NCBI GenBank assembly: GCA_003556325.1
Contig: PWRF01000302.1
Span: 1 to 49,526, forward strand
DNA length: 49,526 nucleotides
Source: Bacteroidales bacterium
GTDB lineage: Bacteria > Bacteroidota > Bacteroidia > Bacteroidales > UBA7960
Direction: 5' to 3'
Of this stretch, positions 1 to 8,527 are shown piece by piece. The first letter of the stretch is position 1; each line of letters opens with the position of its first letter. The position numbers were made by a program, and so were the translations under genes. The notes beneath the pieces were generated by a model. The model saw nothing but the letters and a program-made list of their open reading frames with translations, was not told where the DNA came from and searched no databases.

Positions 1-108
1 AAGCGGGTGTATTCAGCCATCAAGCTGGACATCCGGCAGGGAGCCAGCAACTGCCTGGAAGGAAAAGTGAAGGCCGTGGAAGACCACATCGGGAGGGTGA
101 AAACCTGA
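1..108 (+). CDS. C-terminal fragment of an unidentified protein
   Basis: An open frame enters from the left edge and stops at TGA 106-108, giving the last 35 residues of a protein that starts outside the window. The visible tail is basic and hydrophilic and ends in Arg-Val-Lys-Thr. I do not recognise a domain in so short a piece. It is called coding because the frame is open from base 1 and stops just before an intergenic repeat. No function is proposed. Confidence 0.5.
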   Translation, partial: KRVYSAIKLDIRQGASNCLEGKVKAVEDHIGRVKT

Positions 109-144
109 TATCCTTCAAGCTATTATTTATTAGGAGAAATTTAA

Positions 145-222
145 TTCCACGCAAAAACGCAAAGAGTAAAACTATGTCCTTTGCGCATTTTGCGTGAAAA
201 TCTTTGCGGCCTTTGCGTGGAA
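145..222. repeat. Inverted repeat built from TTTGCG/CGCAAA words
   Basis: The arms 145-165 (TTCCACGCAAAAACGCAAAGA) and 201-222 are complementary over almost their whole length, with one 1-base length difference and two substitutions. The 35-base centre contains further TTTGCG and TTGCGTGAAAA words, so the element is both an imperfect palindrome and a cluster of the same short word. It lies between the stop at 108 and the convergent AI-2E gene. Similar CGCAAAG-rich palindromes are common between Bacteroidota genes; a role (terminator or mobile repeat) is inference. Confidence 0.55.
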
Positions 223-264
223 TAACTACCCACATAGTCGATGCACATTACACTTACTTGGCAC

Positions 265-1419
265 TCACTCCCTGATGGATGGCTCATCCACATTGTTCCT
301 GCTAAAGAGATAACCAAAAGGATTCAAGGCCGGCACGTAGCGGCAAACGACGGTAATCATGCCAAACAGGGGTATGGACAATACCATGCCAATGATGCCC
401 CACACGTGGTAACCCAGCACCACCGAGATGATGATGAACACCGGATGTACATCCAGCTTGTCGCCGAGCACGATAGGTTGCAGGATATAGGTGTCGATGA
501 ACTGGGCCATGGCAAAGGTGAGAGTGATGCCGATAAGTGTTCCCGCACCGCCTTCGGCCAGCAAGCTTACGGCCAGGGCTATGAAGTAACCGAACAGGTT
601 TCCTATGACGGGTATGATGGAAAGTGCTGCAGCCAGCAGGCTGATAAGCAGGGCACCTTCCAGTCCGGACAAAAACAAGCCAATATAATAGAGTATGGCA
701 AGAAACACCATAAGCAATAGTTTTCCGGCGAGATACTGTCTGCTTACGGCTGCCGAGAGCATGACGATATGTGCAGCCTGCGCACGTGATTCTCTTGGAA
801 ACAGGCGGAGGATGAAGTTTTTGAACTTCCTGCGAAAATGAATGAACAGAAAGACATACACCAGGACAATAAGGAAATTGGTAAGGTAACCCAGGATGGC
901 CCAGATGGCATTCATCGCCCGTCCTTCAGCATACCTCGGTGAGGGCTCATCCTGTTCTGAAAGATCCAGCTCTGAGGGTTTATCTGTTTGGTCTTCTTCC
1001 GTATCCAGGCTTCTCTGGAGGTCCAGGTTGTAGCGTTCTACCTGCTCCTGCCGCAAAGGTGTGGTTTCCACGAGGTAGTTTGTGATCACGGTCATGTTCT
1101 CCTGCAGGCGCCCCTGTATCATTTCCCAGTCGTCAGAAAAGCTTTTGGCCTGGAAAAAGAACACCGAGGCAAAGCCAATTGCCAATATAAATAAAACGAA
1201 GGTGGAAAAGGAGGTGGCAAGCACAGGATGACAGCCCCGGCGCTCAAACCTCTGCGTTACCGGGACCATTAAAAAGGCCAGCACCATCGCAGTAAGCAAG
1301 GGGGCTAAAAAAGCCTTTGCATGCACCAATCCTAAAAAAAAGAAATACAAAGATGCCAGCAGCAATGTGGCATAAATAAGGATTCTACCCCTGTTGTCTG
1401 TGTTTTCAGAAATTTTCAA
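265..1419 (-). CDS. AI-2E family transporter (PF01594-type permease)
   Basis: This 384-residue integral membrane protein fits the AI-2E/YhhT permease family, whose members export small molecules or act as ion/H+ antiporters; the substrate cannot be read here. Hydrophobic segments cluster at about residues 13-55 and 68-90. A long charged extracytoplasmic stretch rich in Glu/Asp follows (about 95-165), then five or six further helices to about 365. The typical late hydrophobic Pro-Val-Ile-Gly-Asn stretch and the Gln-Phe-Ile-Asp motif are present. The start is the ATG read leftward from 1419, directly before the first helix. It is divergent from the MscS gene across about 100 AT-rich bases. Confidence 0.85.
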   Translation of the reverse strand: MKISENTDNRGRILIYATLLLASLYFFFLGLVHAKAFLAPLLTAMVLAFLMVPVTQRFERRGCHPVLATSFSTFVLFILAIGFASVFFFQAKSFSDDWEMIQGRLQENMTVITNYLVETTPLRQEQVERYNLDLQRSLDTEEDQTDKPSELDLSEQDEPSPRYAEGRAMNAIWAILGYLTNFLIVLVYVFLFIHFRRKFKNFILRLFPRESRAQAAHIVMLSAAVSRQYLAGKLLLMVFLAILYYIGLFLSGLEGALLISLLAAALSIIPVIGNLFGYFIALAVSLLAEGGAGTLIGITLTFAMAQFIDTYILQPIVLGDKLDVHPVFIIISVVLGYHVWGIIGMVLSIPLFGMITVVCRYVPALNPFGYLFSRNNVDEPSIRE

Positions 1420-1520
1420 AGCCCTCAGGTGTAATTTGTAATTAAGATTTGTAAAAATACATATATTTTTTTTCTATCTTTAGCCAGGTATTAATATTCA
1501 TTTTATCTATATAGGCACAG

Positions 1521-2402
1521 ATGATTACCGGATTAACCCTGAATGGCCTGCTTCAGTGGCTGAGCTGGAGCAGCCGGCTGCAAACCTATGTGCTGATTCC
1601 GCTGGGCATATTTTTGCTGGCAGTAGTGGTTACCAAAATTTTCAGAAGACTGATGCACCGGTATTTTGAGCAGAGCTCACATACCCTGCGGGTAGATCCC
1701 ACACGGTATAAGTTTTTCAAAAATGCGGTCAGCTTTATCATCTTCCTAATTGCTATTACTATCATTTTCTTTACGATACCGGAGCTGCAAACCCTGGGAG
1801 TATCCTTGTTTGCAGGCGCCGGAATCCTCGCAATAATCATCGGATTTGCCTCCCAGGCTGCATTTGCAAATATCATCTCAGGCATTTTCATCGTAAGTTC
1901 CAAACCCTTTCGCGTGGGAGACTATATCAAGGTAAGCGACGAATTTTTTGGCACGGTGGAAGACATAACGCTACGCCACACAGTGATACGAAACAATGAA
2001 AACCGGCGCATCATCATTCCCAATGCATTGATTAACAGTCAAACCATCATCAACAGCAATATCATTGATGAAAAGGTTTGCAGCCTGATTGAACTGGGGA
2101 TCAGTTACGATAGTGACATTGACAAGGCCATAGCCATCATACAGGAAGAAACAAAAAAGCACCCGCTCTTCCTGGATAACAGAACCGACGAGGACAAGGA
2201 GGAAGGCCGCCCCGAAGTAGTAGTGCGGGTGATGGGATTTGGAGAGTCGTCTGTCAATCTCAGGGCCTATGCCTGGGCAGCCACCTCTTTCGATGGATTT
2301 GTGCTGCGGACGGATCTGTTTAAAAGCATTAAGAAGCGCTTCGACACCGAAGGTATCGAGATCCCATTCCCATACCGCACCATTGTGATGAAAAACCAAT
2401 AA
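1521..2402 (+). CDS. Small-conductance mechanosensitive channel, MscS family
   Basis: The 293-residue protein has three N-terminal membrane segments (about 20-40, 68-88, 92-125), then the cytoplasmic beta and alpha/beta domains of the MscS fold. The third helix shows the Gly/Ala-rich pore pattern (GAGILAIIIGFASQAA), followed by Phe-Arg-Val-Gly-Asp-Tyr-Ile, the usual entry into the beta domain. Such channels open under membrane tension and release solutes on hypo-osmotic shock. Length and topology match the minimal MscS class. It stands alone, reading away from the AI-2E gene. A near-consensus -7 element (TATCTTTA, about 1476-1483) lies upstream. Confidence 0.92.
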   Translation: MITGLTLNGLLQWLSWSSRLQTYVLIPLGIFLLAVVVTKIFRRLMHRYFEQSSHTLRVDPTRYKFFKNAVSFIIFLIAITIIFFTIPELQTLGVSLFAGAGILAIIIGFASQAAFANIISGIFIVSSKPFRVGDYIKVSDEFFGTVEDITLRHTVIRNNENRRIIIPNALINSQTIINSNIIDEKVCSLIELGISYDSDIDKAIAIIQEETKKHPLFLDNRTDEDKEEGRPEVVVRVMGFGESSVNLRAYAWAATSFDGFVLRTDLFKSIKKRFDTEGIEIPFPYRTIVMKNQ

Positions 2403-2740
2403 GCGGTTGCAATACAACACGGGAAAAGTGTGTGTTTTCCCAGACATATAATGCAGGAAAAGAGAAGTTGCCCGTTTGACTTTTTTGAAAAGGACACTCC
2501 ATGTACATGTGCGAACAAAAATGTTCGCAAACGTACATCGGCGGCAGGACAGGCCCGGCTAACCCTGGAACCCTGGATTACCAACATGGACACAAAAAAA
2601 AGACTATCAGTCATATAAACTCTTTGGAATATTATTTGATGGATAAGAGGCGATCATGGACGTTTAGCGTTCGTGCGAGAAGTACGTAGTACCCAGTTAT
2701 ACCTTTCGACCTTTTATACACACTAAAACACATCAATTCC
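2403..2740. other. Gene-free interval between mscS-like and hydrolase genes
   Basis: These 338 bases hold no convincing gene; short open frames inside lack composition or start signals typical of the neighbours. The one clear structure is the hairpin at 2501-2538. A near-match to the Bacteroidota -7 box, TACCTTTC, lies at 2700-2707, about 35 bases before the hydrolase start, and is the best promoter candidate here. Confidence 0.6.
2501..2538 (+). repeat. 17-bp near-perfect hairpin with AAAA loop
   Basis: The arms 2501-2517 and 2522-2538 pair at 15 of 17 positions around a four-base AAAA loop, with an uninterrupted TGCGAACA/TGTTCGCA inner stem. No T-tract follows, so it does not look like a classic intrinsic terminator. 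It could act as a 3'-end structure for the MscS transcript, a protein-binding palindrome, or a structured leader of the next gene. Confidence 0.6.
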
Positions 2741-4438
2741 ATGAAAAACAAGACCGTCAAACATTTGCTCAGCATGTTTATGCTGTTGCTGGCAATTGGC
2801 TTTGCAACAGCAGCCAATCATGCCAACGAAACTGATCAGGACCCCGGCAAGGTGATCGAAACACTTATTTCGGATTACGACCACGATGCTTCGGCCGGGG
2901 GGGCTATACTTGTCATGCGCGACAATGAGGTGATCTACTCGCGTGGGTTTGGCATGGCTAACCTGGAGTATGCCGTTCCATTCACAGAGGATACTCCGAC
3001 CAACATTGGCTCGACTGCCAAGCAGTTTACCGCTTTTGCCATTTTACTACTGAAAGAAGAGGGAAAGCTGTCTCTTGACGACGATATCCGGAAGCACATC
3101 CCGGAAGTGCCGGCTTTTGAGGACACCGTGCGTCTCAGGCATTTGATTGCTCATACCAGCGGGTACCGGGAGTTTATAAACACCCTCGCCATGGCTGGCT
3201 GGCAGCTTGGCGACTATGTGGCCAGGGAGGAAGTGATCACTGTGCTTGAGCGTCAGCCTGAGCTGCAGAACAAACCCGGGGAGGTCTTTAATTACAACAA
3301 TTCAGGCTATGTTCTGCTGTCAATGGTGGTTGAAGCCGTCACCGAAACCTCTTTCCCTGAATGGATGGGAACCAACATCTTCGGGCCGCTGGGTATGGAG
3401 CAGTCCCTGATCCTGGAGTATCCGGGGCAAATAATTCCGCAAAGAGGGTTTGGATATTATACAAACCAAAAAGAACAAATCATTGGTGTTATGGACCTTC
3501 ATGCCTCCATGGGAGCAGGGGGGATCTATTCCACAGCAAAGGATCTCTCAAAGTGGGCTGCCAATTTCTATGATCCTGTGGTTGGAGATGAGGCAACTAT
3601 TGCACGCATGCAGGAAGGGTTCCCGCTTAACAGCGGTGTCAGCACAGGCTATGGCGCCGGCCTGATGATCACTGAACTTCATGGAATGGAAATGGTGCAT
3701 CATCCCGGCGGGGACATGGCGCACCGTTCCAATTTTATGTTATTCCCGGAAGTTAAAGGCATGGTAACCGTACAAAGCAATTATGCCGGTTTCCCGAACC
3801 AGGTGGCGCAAAGGGTAGCTGAAGCCTTTTTCCATGATATCATGGATATTGATGCCCCCCAGGAACAACCGGAGGAGAAACTGTTTATTTACGATCCGGA
3901 AAAATTTGATGAAATAGCCGGGAGATACGAACTCGAAGCTATGCCAGGTTTTGTTTTGGATTTTGAACGGGAGGGCGATACCCTCTTTACCCGGGCTACC
4001 GGACAGCCAAGGTTTGAGATCTATGCCAGCTCCGATTCCACATTTTATATGACGGTAGTGGATGCAAGCCTGACCTTTCACCGTGACGAAAATGATGAGA
4101 TATATGCCATGACGCTGCATCAGAATGGGGATCACTTTGCAAGGCGGATCACAGAACCGCTTTGGGTACCCGAAGAAGAAGACCTGGCTATGTACAAAGG
4201 CCGCTATTATAATGATGAGCTCGAAGCATTCTATACAGTCGTTGCCGACGAAGAAGGCAACCTGACCCTCAGCCACCGGCGCCTGAAAGATATCCCGCTC
4301 AAAGCCGAATCAAAAGATACATACACGGGAAGCTTCCCAATTATGTTCCTTGAATTTGTGAGAGACGAAAACGGTGATGTCACGGGGTTTTCAGCTTCCA
4401 GCGGACGGGCGGCAGGTATTATCTTTGAAAAACAATGA
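2741..4438 (+). CDS. Secreted serine hydrolase, beta-lactamase/PBP (class C) family
   Basis: The protein has 565 residues. An N-terminal signal peptide (about 1-25, ending Ala-Thr-Ala-Ala) sends it to the periplasm or surface. The PF00144-type domain (about 35-375) carries all three active-site motifs: Ser91-Thr-Ala-Lys94, Tyr185-Asn-Asn187 and His321-Pro-Gly323. The nucleophile and general base of a penicillin-binding/esterase fold are therefore intact. Two C-terminal domains follow (about 390-475 and 480-565), each opening with a Gly-Arg-Tyr motif, as in DUF3471-type hydrolases. Real substrates of this family range from peptides to esters, and nothing here points to antibiotic resistance. 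The gene is monocistronic, with a hairpin at 4504-4537 downstream. Confidence 0.9.
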   Translation: MKNKTVKHLLSMFMLLLAIGFATAANHANETDQDPGKVIETLISDYDHDASAGGAILVMRDNEVIYSRGFGMANLEYAVPFTEDTPTNIGSTAKQFTAFAILLLKEEGKLSLDDDIRKHIPEVPAFEDTVRLRHLIAHTSGYREFINTLAMAGWQLGDYVAREEVITVLERQPELQNKPGEVFNYNNSGYVLLSMVVEAVTETSFPEWMGTNIFGPLGMEQSLILEYPGQIIPQRGFGYYTNQKEQIIGVMDLHASMGAGGIYSTAKDLSKWAANFYDPVVGDEATIARMQEGFPLNSGVSTGYGAGLMITELHGMEMVHHPGGDMAHRSNFMLFPEVKGMVTVQSNYAGFPNQVAQRVAEAFFHDIMDIDAPQEQPEEKLFIYDPEKFDEIAGRYELEAMPGFVLDFEREGDTLFTRATGQPRFEIYASSDSTFYMTVVDASLTFHRDENDEIYAMTLHQNGDHFARRITEPLWVPEEEDLAMYKGRYYNDELEAFYTVVADEEGNLTLSHRRLKDIPLKAESKDTYTGSFPIMFLEFVRDENGDVTGFSASSGRAAGIIFEKQ

Positions 4439-4503
4439 CAGATGGCCGTCAACGGTTCATCTCACCATGATATTTTAGCTGAAGCAATTACTGTTTCAGG
4501 CAC

Positions 4504-4537
4504 AGGCCTTTGCATAGAAATGGCTATGCAGGGGCCT
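4504..4537 (+). terminator. Stem-loop downstream of the serine hydrolase gene
   Basis: AGGCC at 4504-4508 pairs with GGCCT at 4533-4537 and TGCATAG at 4511-4517 pairs with CTATGCA at 4524-4530. Two G-T wobbles join them into a 14-bp stem around a six-base loop. Only a weak T-rich run follows, so terminator is the likeliest reading but not certain. Confidence 0.5.
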
Positions 4538-4601
4538 CTATTTAAGAATTGACCGGGACGCACGGAAATAATAAAGAGAAGCCCCAGGCCAAAGGAGCAA
4601 A

Positions 4602-5486
4602 ATGAATCTAAATCCGATACAGATGAGCGAAAACCTGATTCGGGCAGCAATTGCCTACGACTTTGATGATACCCTTGCACCAGGAAACATGCAGGAACAT
4701 TCTTTTATACCCAAGCTGGGTATCCCTAAAGAGATGTTTTGGAAAGATGCCAACCAAATGGGATATGACCATGACATGGACGGCATCCTGGCGTACATGC
4801 AGTTTATGTTGCAAAAATCAGAGGAAAAGAATATTCCCATAAGGCGGCAGGACTTTATAGATTATGGTAAAGACATCCGGTTTTTCCCGGGCGTGGAAGA
4901 CTATTTTGACCGTATGACTGAATATGCCCGATCCATGAACATTATTCTGGACCACCATATCATTTCCTCCGGGTTGCGTGAATTTATTTCAGGCACTTCC
5001 ATAGCAAAACACTTCCGCAATATTTTTGCGTCGGGTTTCAGGTATAACGACAGAGATGAAGCAGAATGGCCAGCACTTGCTGTGAATTACACAAACAAAA
5101 CCCAATATCTCTTCCGGATCAATAAAGGCATCGACAATTCCTATGACAACAAGAGGGTAAATCAGCATATTCCTGAGCATGAACGTCCGGTCCCCTTTAA
5201 TAGAATGATCTATATCGGGGACGGCGAAACGGATGTGCCTTCCATGAAGATGCTTAACTACCAGGGTGGATATACGATTGCCGTTTTCAATGAAGAGGCA
5301 CCTGCCGGCCTTGGGAAAAAGTCTTCCCGGGAGATCTGCCGCGAAATGATAAGGCTAAAGCGGGTTGATCATATCGTACCGGCTGATTACTCCGAAGGGA
5401 GCGAGCTGGATAAACTCCTTAAATTGCTTATCAGGCGCATTCGCATCAACGAAGATCTGAAAGGTTTTACAGATGGCCAGGGGTAA
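4602..5486 (+). CDS. HAD-superfamily hydrolase
   Basis: This 294-residue cytoplasmic protein has the haloacid-dehalogenase nucleophile motif Asp-Phe-Asp-Asp-Thr-Leu near residue 22. Motif IV appears as Tyr-Ile-Gly-Asp-Gly-Glu-Thr-Asp near residue 208, so the Mg-dependent phosphoryl-transfer core looks complete. An alpha-helical cap of about 90 residues follows motif I. Serine/threonine in motif II is plausible at Ser-Ser-Gly in the His-His-Ile-Ile-Ser-Ser-Gly stretch. The substrate is unknown; HAD phosphatases act on sugar phosphates, nucleotides or phosphoproteins. The start is chosen because AAGGAG sits about six bases upstream. A later ATG at 4623 is possible but less well placed. Confidence 0.82.
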   Translation: MNLNPIQMSENLIRAAIAYDFDDTLAPGNMQEHSFIPKLGIPKEMFWKDANQMGYDHDMDGILAYMQFMLQKSEEKNIPIRRQDFIDYGKDIRFFPGVEDYFDRMTEYARSMNIILDHHIISSGLREFISGTSIAKHFRNIFASGFRYNDRDEAEWPALAVNYTNKTQYLFRINKGIDNSYDNKRVNQHIPEHERPVPFNRMIYIGDGETDVPSMKMLNYQGGYTIAVFNEEAPAGLGKKSSREICREMIRLKRVDHIVPADYSEGSELDKLLKLLIRRIRINEDLKGFTDGQG

Positions 5487-5549
5487 CAAGGAGGTGACCC
5501 AAAGGAAGCCGGTTTGCGTTAGCGGCATTTTCTATGCAGGCACCTGCCT

Positions 5550-6023
5550 TTAAAACCGGTAAATCACACCGCCCCTGACAATAGGGTTCTCTACCGGGCT
5601 GTCGTCGTCGAGAAGGAGGTCGTACAAGACCATTCCGTAAGCTTCGCTCCGGGATCCAAGGCCGTAACGATAACCCGCACCAACAGGAAGCCCGGTGATC
5701 CACTTTCTTTCGCCTCCGTGTTCAATGTTTGTCATCTCAAACTCAGCATGTCCGAAAACCTGCGGCACAGGGCTCACTTGTGTGAATATCCGGTTTCCGT
5801 AGGAGTAACGATTATCCCGGTCGCGGTACTCGCGATAAGAAAAGAACGGCGAGATGCCCACGTCCACGATCCCCATCCGGTACCCGATGATGGGCGACGC
5901 CTCAATATAGTACCCCCGGCTGTAATGGACTCCCACACTGCCTCCGGTGAAAACCTGTGCCTGGCTGCTGTCCGTCATGAGAAATGCAAAAGAGAAAAAT
6001 AGTAAGATTCCTGCCTTTATCAT
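5550..6023 (-). CDS. Small secreted outer-membrane beta-barrel-like protein
   Basis: The product has 157 residues with a clear signal peptide (about 1-22, ending Ser-Gln-Ala-Gln). Alternating aromatic/polar strands follow, typical of an eight-stranded outer-membrane barrel: tyrosine-rich stretches, Gly-Tyr and Val-Gly pairs, and a terminal Tyr-Arg-Phe ending of the type recognised by the Bam machinery. No enzymatic motif is visible. It is convergent with the HAD gene and lies upstream of the serpin on the same strand, with about 70 bases between serpin start-side and its stop-side neighbours. Barrel assignment rests on pattern only. Confidence 0.6.
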   Translation of the reverse strand: MIKAGILLFFSFAFLMTDSSQAQVFTGGSVGVHYSRGYYIEASPIIGYRMGIVDVGISPFFSYREYRDRDNRYSYGNRIFTQVSPVPQVFGHAEFEMTNIEHGGERKWITGLPVGAGYRYGLGSRSEAYGMVLYDLLLDDDSPVENPIVRGGVIYRF

Positions 6024-6095
6024 AAATCATTTGTTTTGATGGATGAATACTAACAAGTGTGGATTGTCTTTTGCAGTGTATGATTTCTTTACACC

Positions 6096-7346
6096 TTATT
6101 CTGCCGGGTTCATAATTCTGCCGGAAAACAGTATGTTCTGTGTTGTGTTATCCTTCACAAAGAACAAGAAAGGTCGGTTGGCTCTGAATACAGGAGGTTG
6201 ATCCGGGTCGATCGAGGTTTTCCTGATCACCACCACGGCGGTTGCAGCGGCTGCTTCGGTTCCTTCTTCAGAAACCTCGATAACGGCCTGGTGAATGACC
6301 TTGTCCAGCATGAGGTCCAGTTCACCTGTCATGCCTGAGAAATCGGCAAAGCGGTTGAAGGCGGTTTCCATTCCCATGTTTGCCAAAATGTCTTCAAGGT
6401 CGATCTGGGTTTCGGCTTTGAATGAAGGGATAAACACTTCCACCTCTCGTTCATTCATTTTCTCAACCATATCTGCAAAAGCCTCAGCATCCAGTCCGCG
6501 TTCAACTTCTTCCAGGGTTTTTCCCTGAGCAGGCAGCACGAAAAGCATCGAGAAGTCACCTCCGTTGTAAGGTATTTCCAGAAGTTGTTTTTCATCATTC
6601 TCAAAGTAAGGGAGGGTATCGCTGCGTCTCATAAAGTCTGTGGAGACCATTTCACGGTCCCGGAGGTAGAATATATCTTCCGTAGTCAGCTCCGGGTCAA
6701 ATTCCTTTAACCATGCTCCCAGAAAGTATATGGCATTCACAAGAACCAGCCGGGTGTCTTCGTTCAGGACATTGGGTGCGATCAGGTCTTCTATTTTCTC
6801 TTTGGTTTCGTCGTATACCCAATCGTTGATGTCTTTGGTGATCTGCTGGTGATGTTCTTTGAAGTTGACCTGGAATGTCTTTGAGTCATAGTATGCCTCT
6901 ACGGTCTCAAAGAAGCTGTCGAGGAAATGATAATCCTGCTGTGCCCATAAGGAATTTGCAATATTCAATTCAATATTTTCTTCGGCACGGCCTTTTAGTG
7001 CCTGCAGGTAATCCCGGTAGGCCGGGTGAAAACGCTCCTGGTCTTTGTCAAAGTGCATCACTTCGGACATTTGTTCCATGGTTATATCCCGGGCCCCCGC
7101 GTATGTCATAGCCAGCGCCGTAGAAATACTGAAAGGTGATATCACCATATTGTCATCATCAACCGGGATCTGACGCATCAGATCGAAAGCAAACTCGTTA
7201 TTATGCATGGGAATATCGGTTTTTTCTGTCTTTTCTTCATCCTGGGTTTCTACTTCTGACTCCGGTTCATGAGTGCGATGAGAGCAACTCCATAAGATTG
7301 CTGTCAAAACCAAAACCATCATGGTCTTCATCGGGATGTTTTTCAT
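6096..7346 (-). CDS. Serpin (serine/cysteine protease inhibitor), predicted lipoprotein
   Basis: This 416-residue protein carries a full serpin domain (about 45-414). The N-terminus has a lipoprotein signal ending Leu-Trp-Ser-Cys near residue 21, so the mature protein should be lipid-anchored. The reactive-centre-loop hinge reads Glu-Glu-Gly-Thr-Glu-Ala-Ala-Ala-Ala-Thr, the pattern of inhibitory serpins that trap a protease by loop insertion. Counting from hinge P17 places Lys at P1 and Thr at P1', with Arg at P2, suggesting trypsin-like targets; that position is inferred. The C-terminal Arg-Pro-Phe-Leu-Phe-Phe block is also typical. A TAAGTTTG -7 box lies upstream on this strand. A second ATG five codons in is an alternative start. 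Confidence 0.93.
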   Translation of the reverse strand: MKNIPMKTMMVLVLTAILWSCSHRTHEPESEVETQDEEKTEKTDIPMHNNEFAFDLMRQIPVDDDNMVISPFSISTALAMTYAGARDITMEQMSEVMHFDKDQERFHPAYRDYLQALKGRAEENIELNIANSLWAQQDYHFLDSFFETVEAYYDSKTFQVNFKEHHQQITKDINDWVYDETKEKIEDLIAPNVLNEDTRLVLVNAIYFLGAWLKEFDPELTTEDIFYLRDREMVSTDFMRRSDTLPYFENDEKQLLEIPYNGGDFSMLFVLPAQGKTLEEVERGLDAEAFADMVEKMNEREVEVFIPSFKAETQIDLEDILANMGMETAFNRFADFSGMTGELDLMLDKVIHQAVIEVSEEGTEAAAATAVVVIRKTSIDPDQPPVFRANRPFLFFVKDNTTQNILFSGRIMNPAE

Positions 7347-7379
7347 GGGTGGATTATTTTTTCGGGTTCATTCTATCAA

Positions 7380-7387
7380 CAAACTTA
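7380..7387 (-). promoter_or_regulatory. Bacteroidota -7 element (TAAGTTTG) for the serpin gene
   Basis: The reverse strand reads TAAGTTTG, an exact TAnnTTTG match, 33 bases before the serpin start. A TTTG -33 box at the expected spacing is not obvious, so the call rests on the -7 box and its position. Confidence 0.45.
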
Positions 7388-7439
7388 CAATTATTTTGCC
7401 ATAACCCCGGAATCGCGCGCTTATTTTTAATTGTTTTGC

Positions 7440-7447
7440 TAATTTTG
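7440..7447 (+). promoter_or_regulatory. Bacteroidota -7 element (TAATTTTG) for trxB
   Basis: TAATTTTG matches TAnnTTTG and lies about 75 bases before the trxB ATG. It is divergent from the serpin -7 box, so the two promoters share one intergenic space. No good -33 TTTG is seen. Confidence 0.4.
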
Positions 7448-7521
7448 TGAAAGAATCATAAGTCGCGATATATTGAGCAGAATGCAAACATTGTTACAAT
7501 GCACCTAAAATTAAATTACGA

Positions 7522-8460
7522 ATGAGCGAAAAGTCTGAAAGAGTGAAGTGTTTAATTGTAGGCAGTGGTCCTGCGGGATATACTGCTGCAATCTATGCCG
7601 CAAGGGCTGATCTGAAACCCGTTATGTACCAGGGATTACAGCCCGGGGGGCAATTAACCATTACTACAGACGTGGAGAATTATCCCGGTTACCCGGACGG
7701 TGTCCAGGGCCCGGAAATGATGGTTGACTTTCAAAAGCAGGCGGAGCGATTCGGGACGGATGTCAGGTTCGGTTTGGCAACTGCGGTTGACTTGTCGGAG
7801 AGGCCTTTTAAAGTAACTGTTGATGAAAAGCACGAAATTCTTGCAGAAACATTGATCATTTCTACGGGAGCCTCTGCAAAATGGCTGGGCCTGGAGTCAG
7901 AACAAAAGTATAATGGCTTTGGCGTGTCGGCCTGCGCCACCTGCGACGGTTTCTTTTACAGGGGACAGACCGTGGCAGTTGTCGGTGGGGGTGATACAGC
8001 CTGTGAGGAGGCTTCTTACCTTGCCAAACTGTGCAAAAAAGTCTACCTGATCCATCGCCGCGATGAGCTCAGGGCATCAAAAGCCATGCAGCACCGCGTG
8101 ATGAAGGCGGAAAACATTGAAATTATCTGGAACCACATCCCTAAGGAGATCGTAGGTGATAAAGCAGTTAACGGGGTTATCATAGAAGATGTTACCTCCG
8201 GAAAAATTACCAGATTGGATGTGGAAGGATTTTTTGTTGCTATAGGCCACAAACCAAACAGCGATATATTCAAAGGTCAGTTGGAAATGGATGACGCTGG
8301 CTATCTGATAACAAAGCCTGATTCTACTCAAACATCTGTTCCCGGCGTTTTTGCGGCCGGTGACGTTCAGGACAATGTCTTTCGCCAGGCTGTTACGGCA
8401 GCAGGAACAGGTTGTATGGCTGCCCTGGAGGCCGAAAGGTTTCTGGCAGATCAGGATTAG
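7522..8460 (+). CDS. trxB: Thioredoxin reductase (NADPH)
   Basis: The 312-residue flavoprotein matches low-molecular-weight thioredoxin reductase in length and motifs. An FAD-binding Gly-Ser-Gly-Pro-Ala-Gly is at 14-19, the redox pair is Cys138-Ala-Thr-Cys141, and the NADPH-binding Gly-Gly-Gly-Asp-Thr-Ala is at 155-160. The C-terminal Ala-Gly-Asp-Val FAD signature is near 275. It passes electrons from NADPH to thioredoxin, and so supports ribonucleotide reductase, peroxiredoxins and disulfide repair. No thioredoxin gene adjoins it; two thioredoxin-fold proteins lie about 10 kb downstream. It is followed after 67 bases by the sensor-kinase pair on the same strand, with no terminator seen between. 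Confidence 0.96.
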   Translation: MSEKSERVKCLIVGSGPAGYTAAIYAARADLKPVMYQGLQPGGQLTITTDVENYPGYPDGVQGPEMMVDFQKQAERFGTDVRFGLATAVDLSERPFKVTVDEKHEILAETLIISTGASAKWLGLESEQKYNGFGVSACATCDGFFYRGQTVAVVGGGDTACEEASYLAKLCKKVYLIHRRDELRASKAMQHRVMKAENIEIIWNHIPKEIVGDKAVNGVIIEDVTSGKITRLDVEGFFVAIGHKPNSDIFKGQLEMDDAGYLITKPDSTQTSVPGVFAAGDVQDNVFRQAVTAAGTGCMAALEAERFLADQD

Positions 8461-8527
8461 CAAAGCCGGCCATCCAACAGCCCCGGTTTGGGCAAAGTGA
8501 GTTTAGGAACAAACACCATTTGCAATA

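Noticed and set aside
241..720. 159-residue open frame on the plus strand
   Set aside because: It lies antisense within the AI-2E transporter gene, has His/Gln-rich composition unlike real proteins here, and no family match.
2741..4438. Beta-lactamase resistance gene
   Set aside because: The fold is shared with esterases and peptidases; extra C-terminal domains and context give no support for antibiotic hydrolysis.
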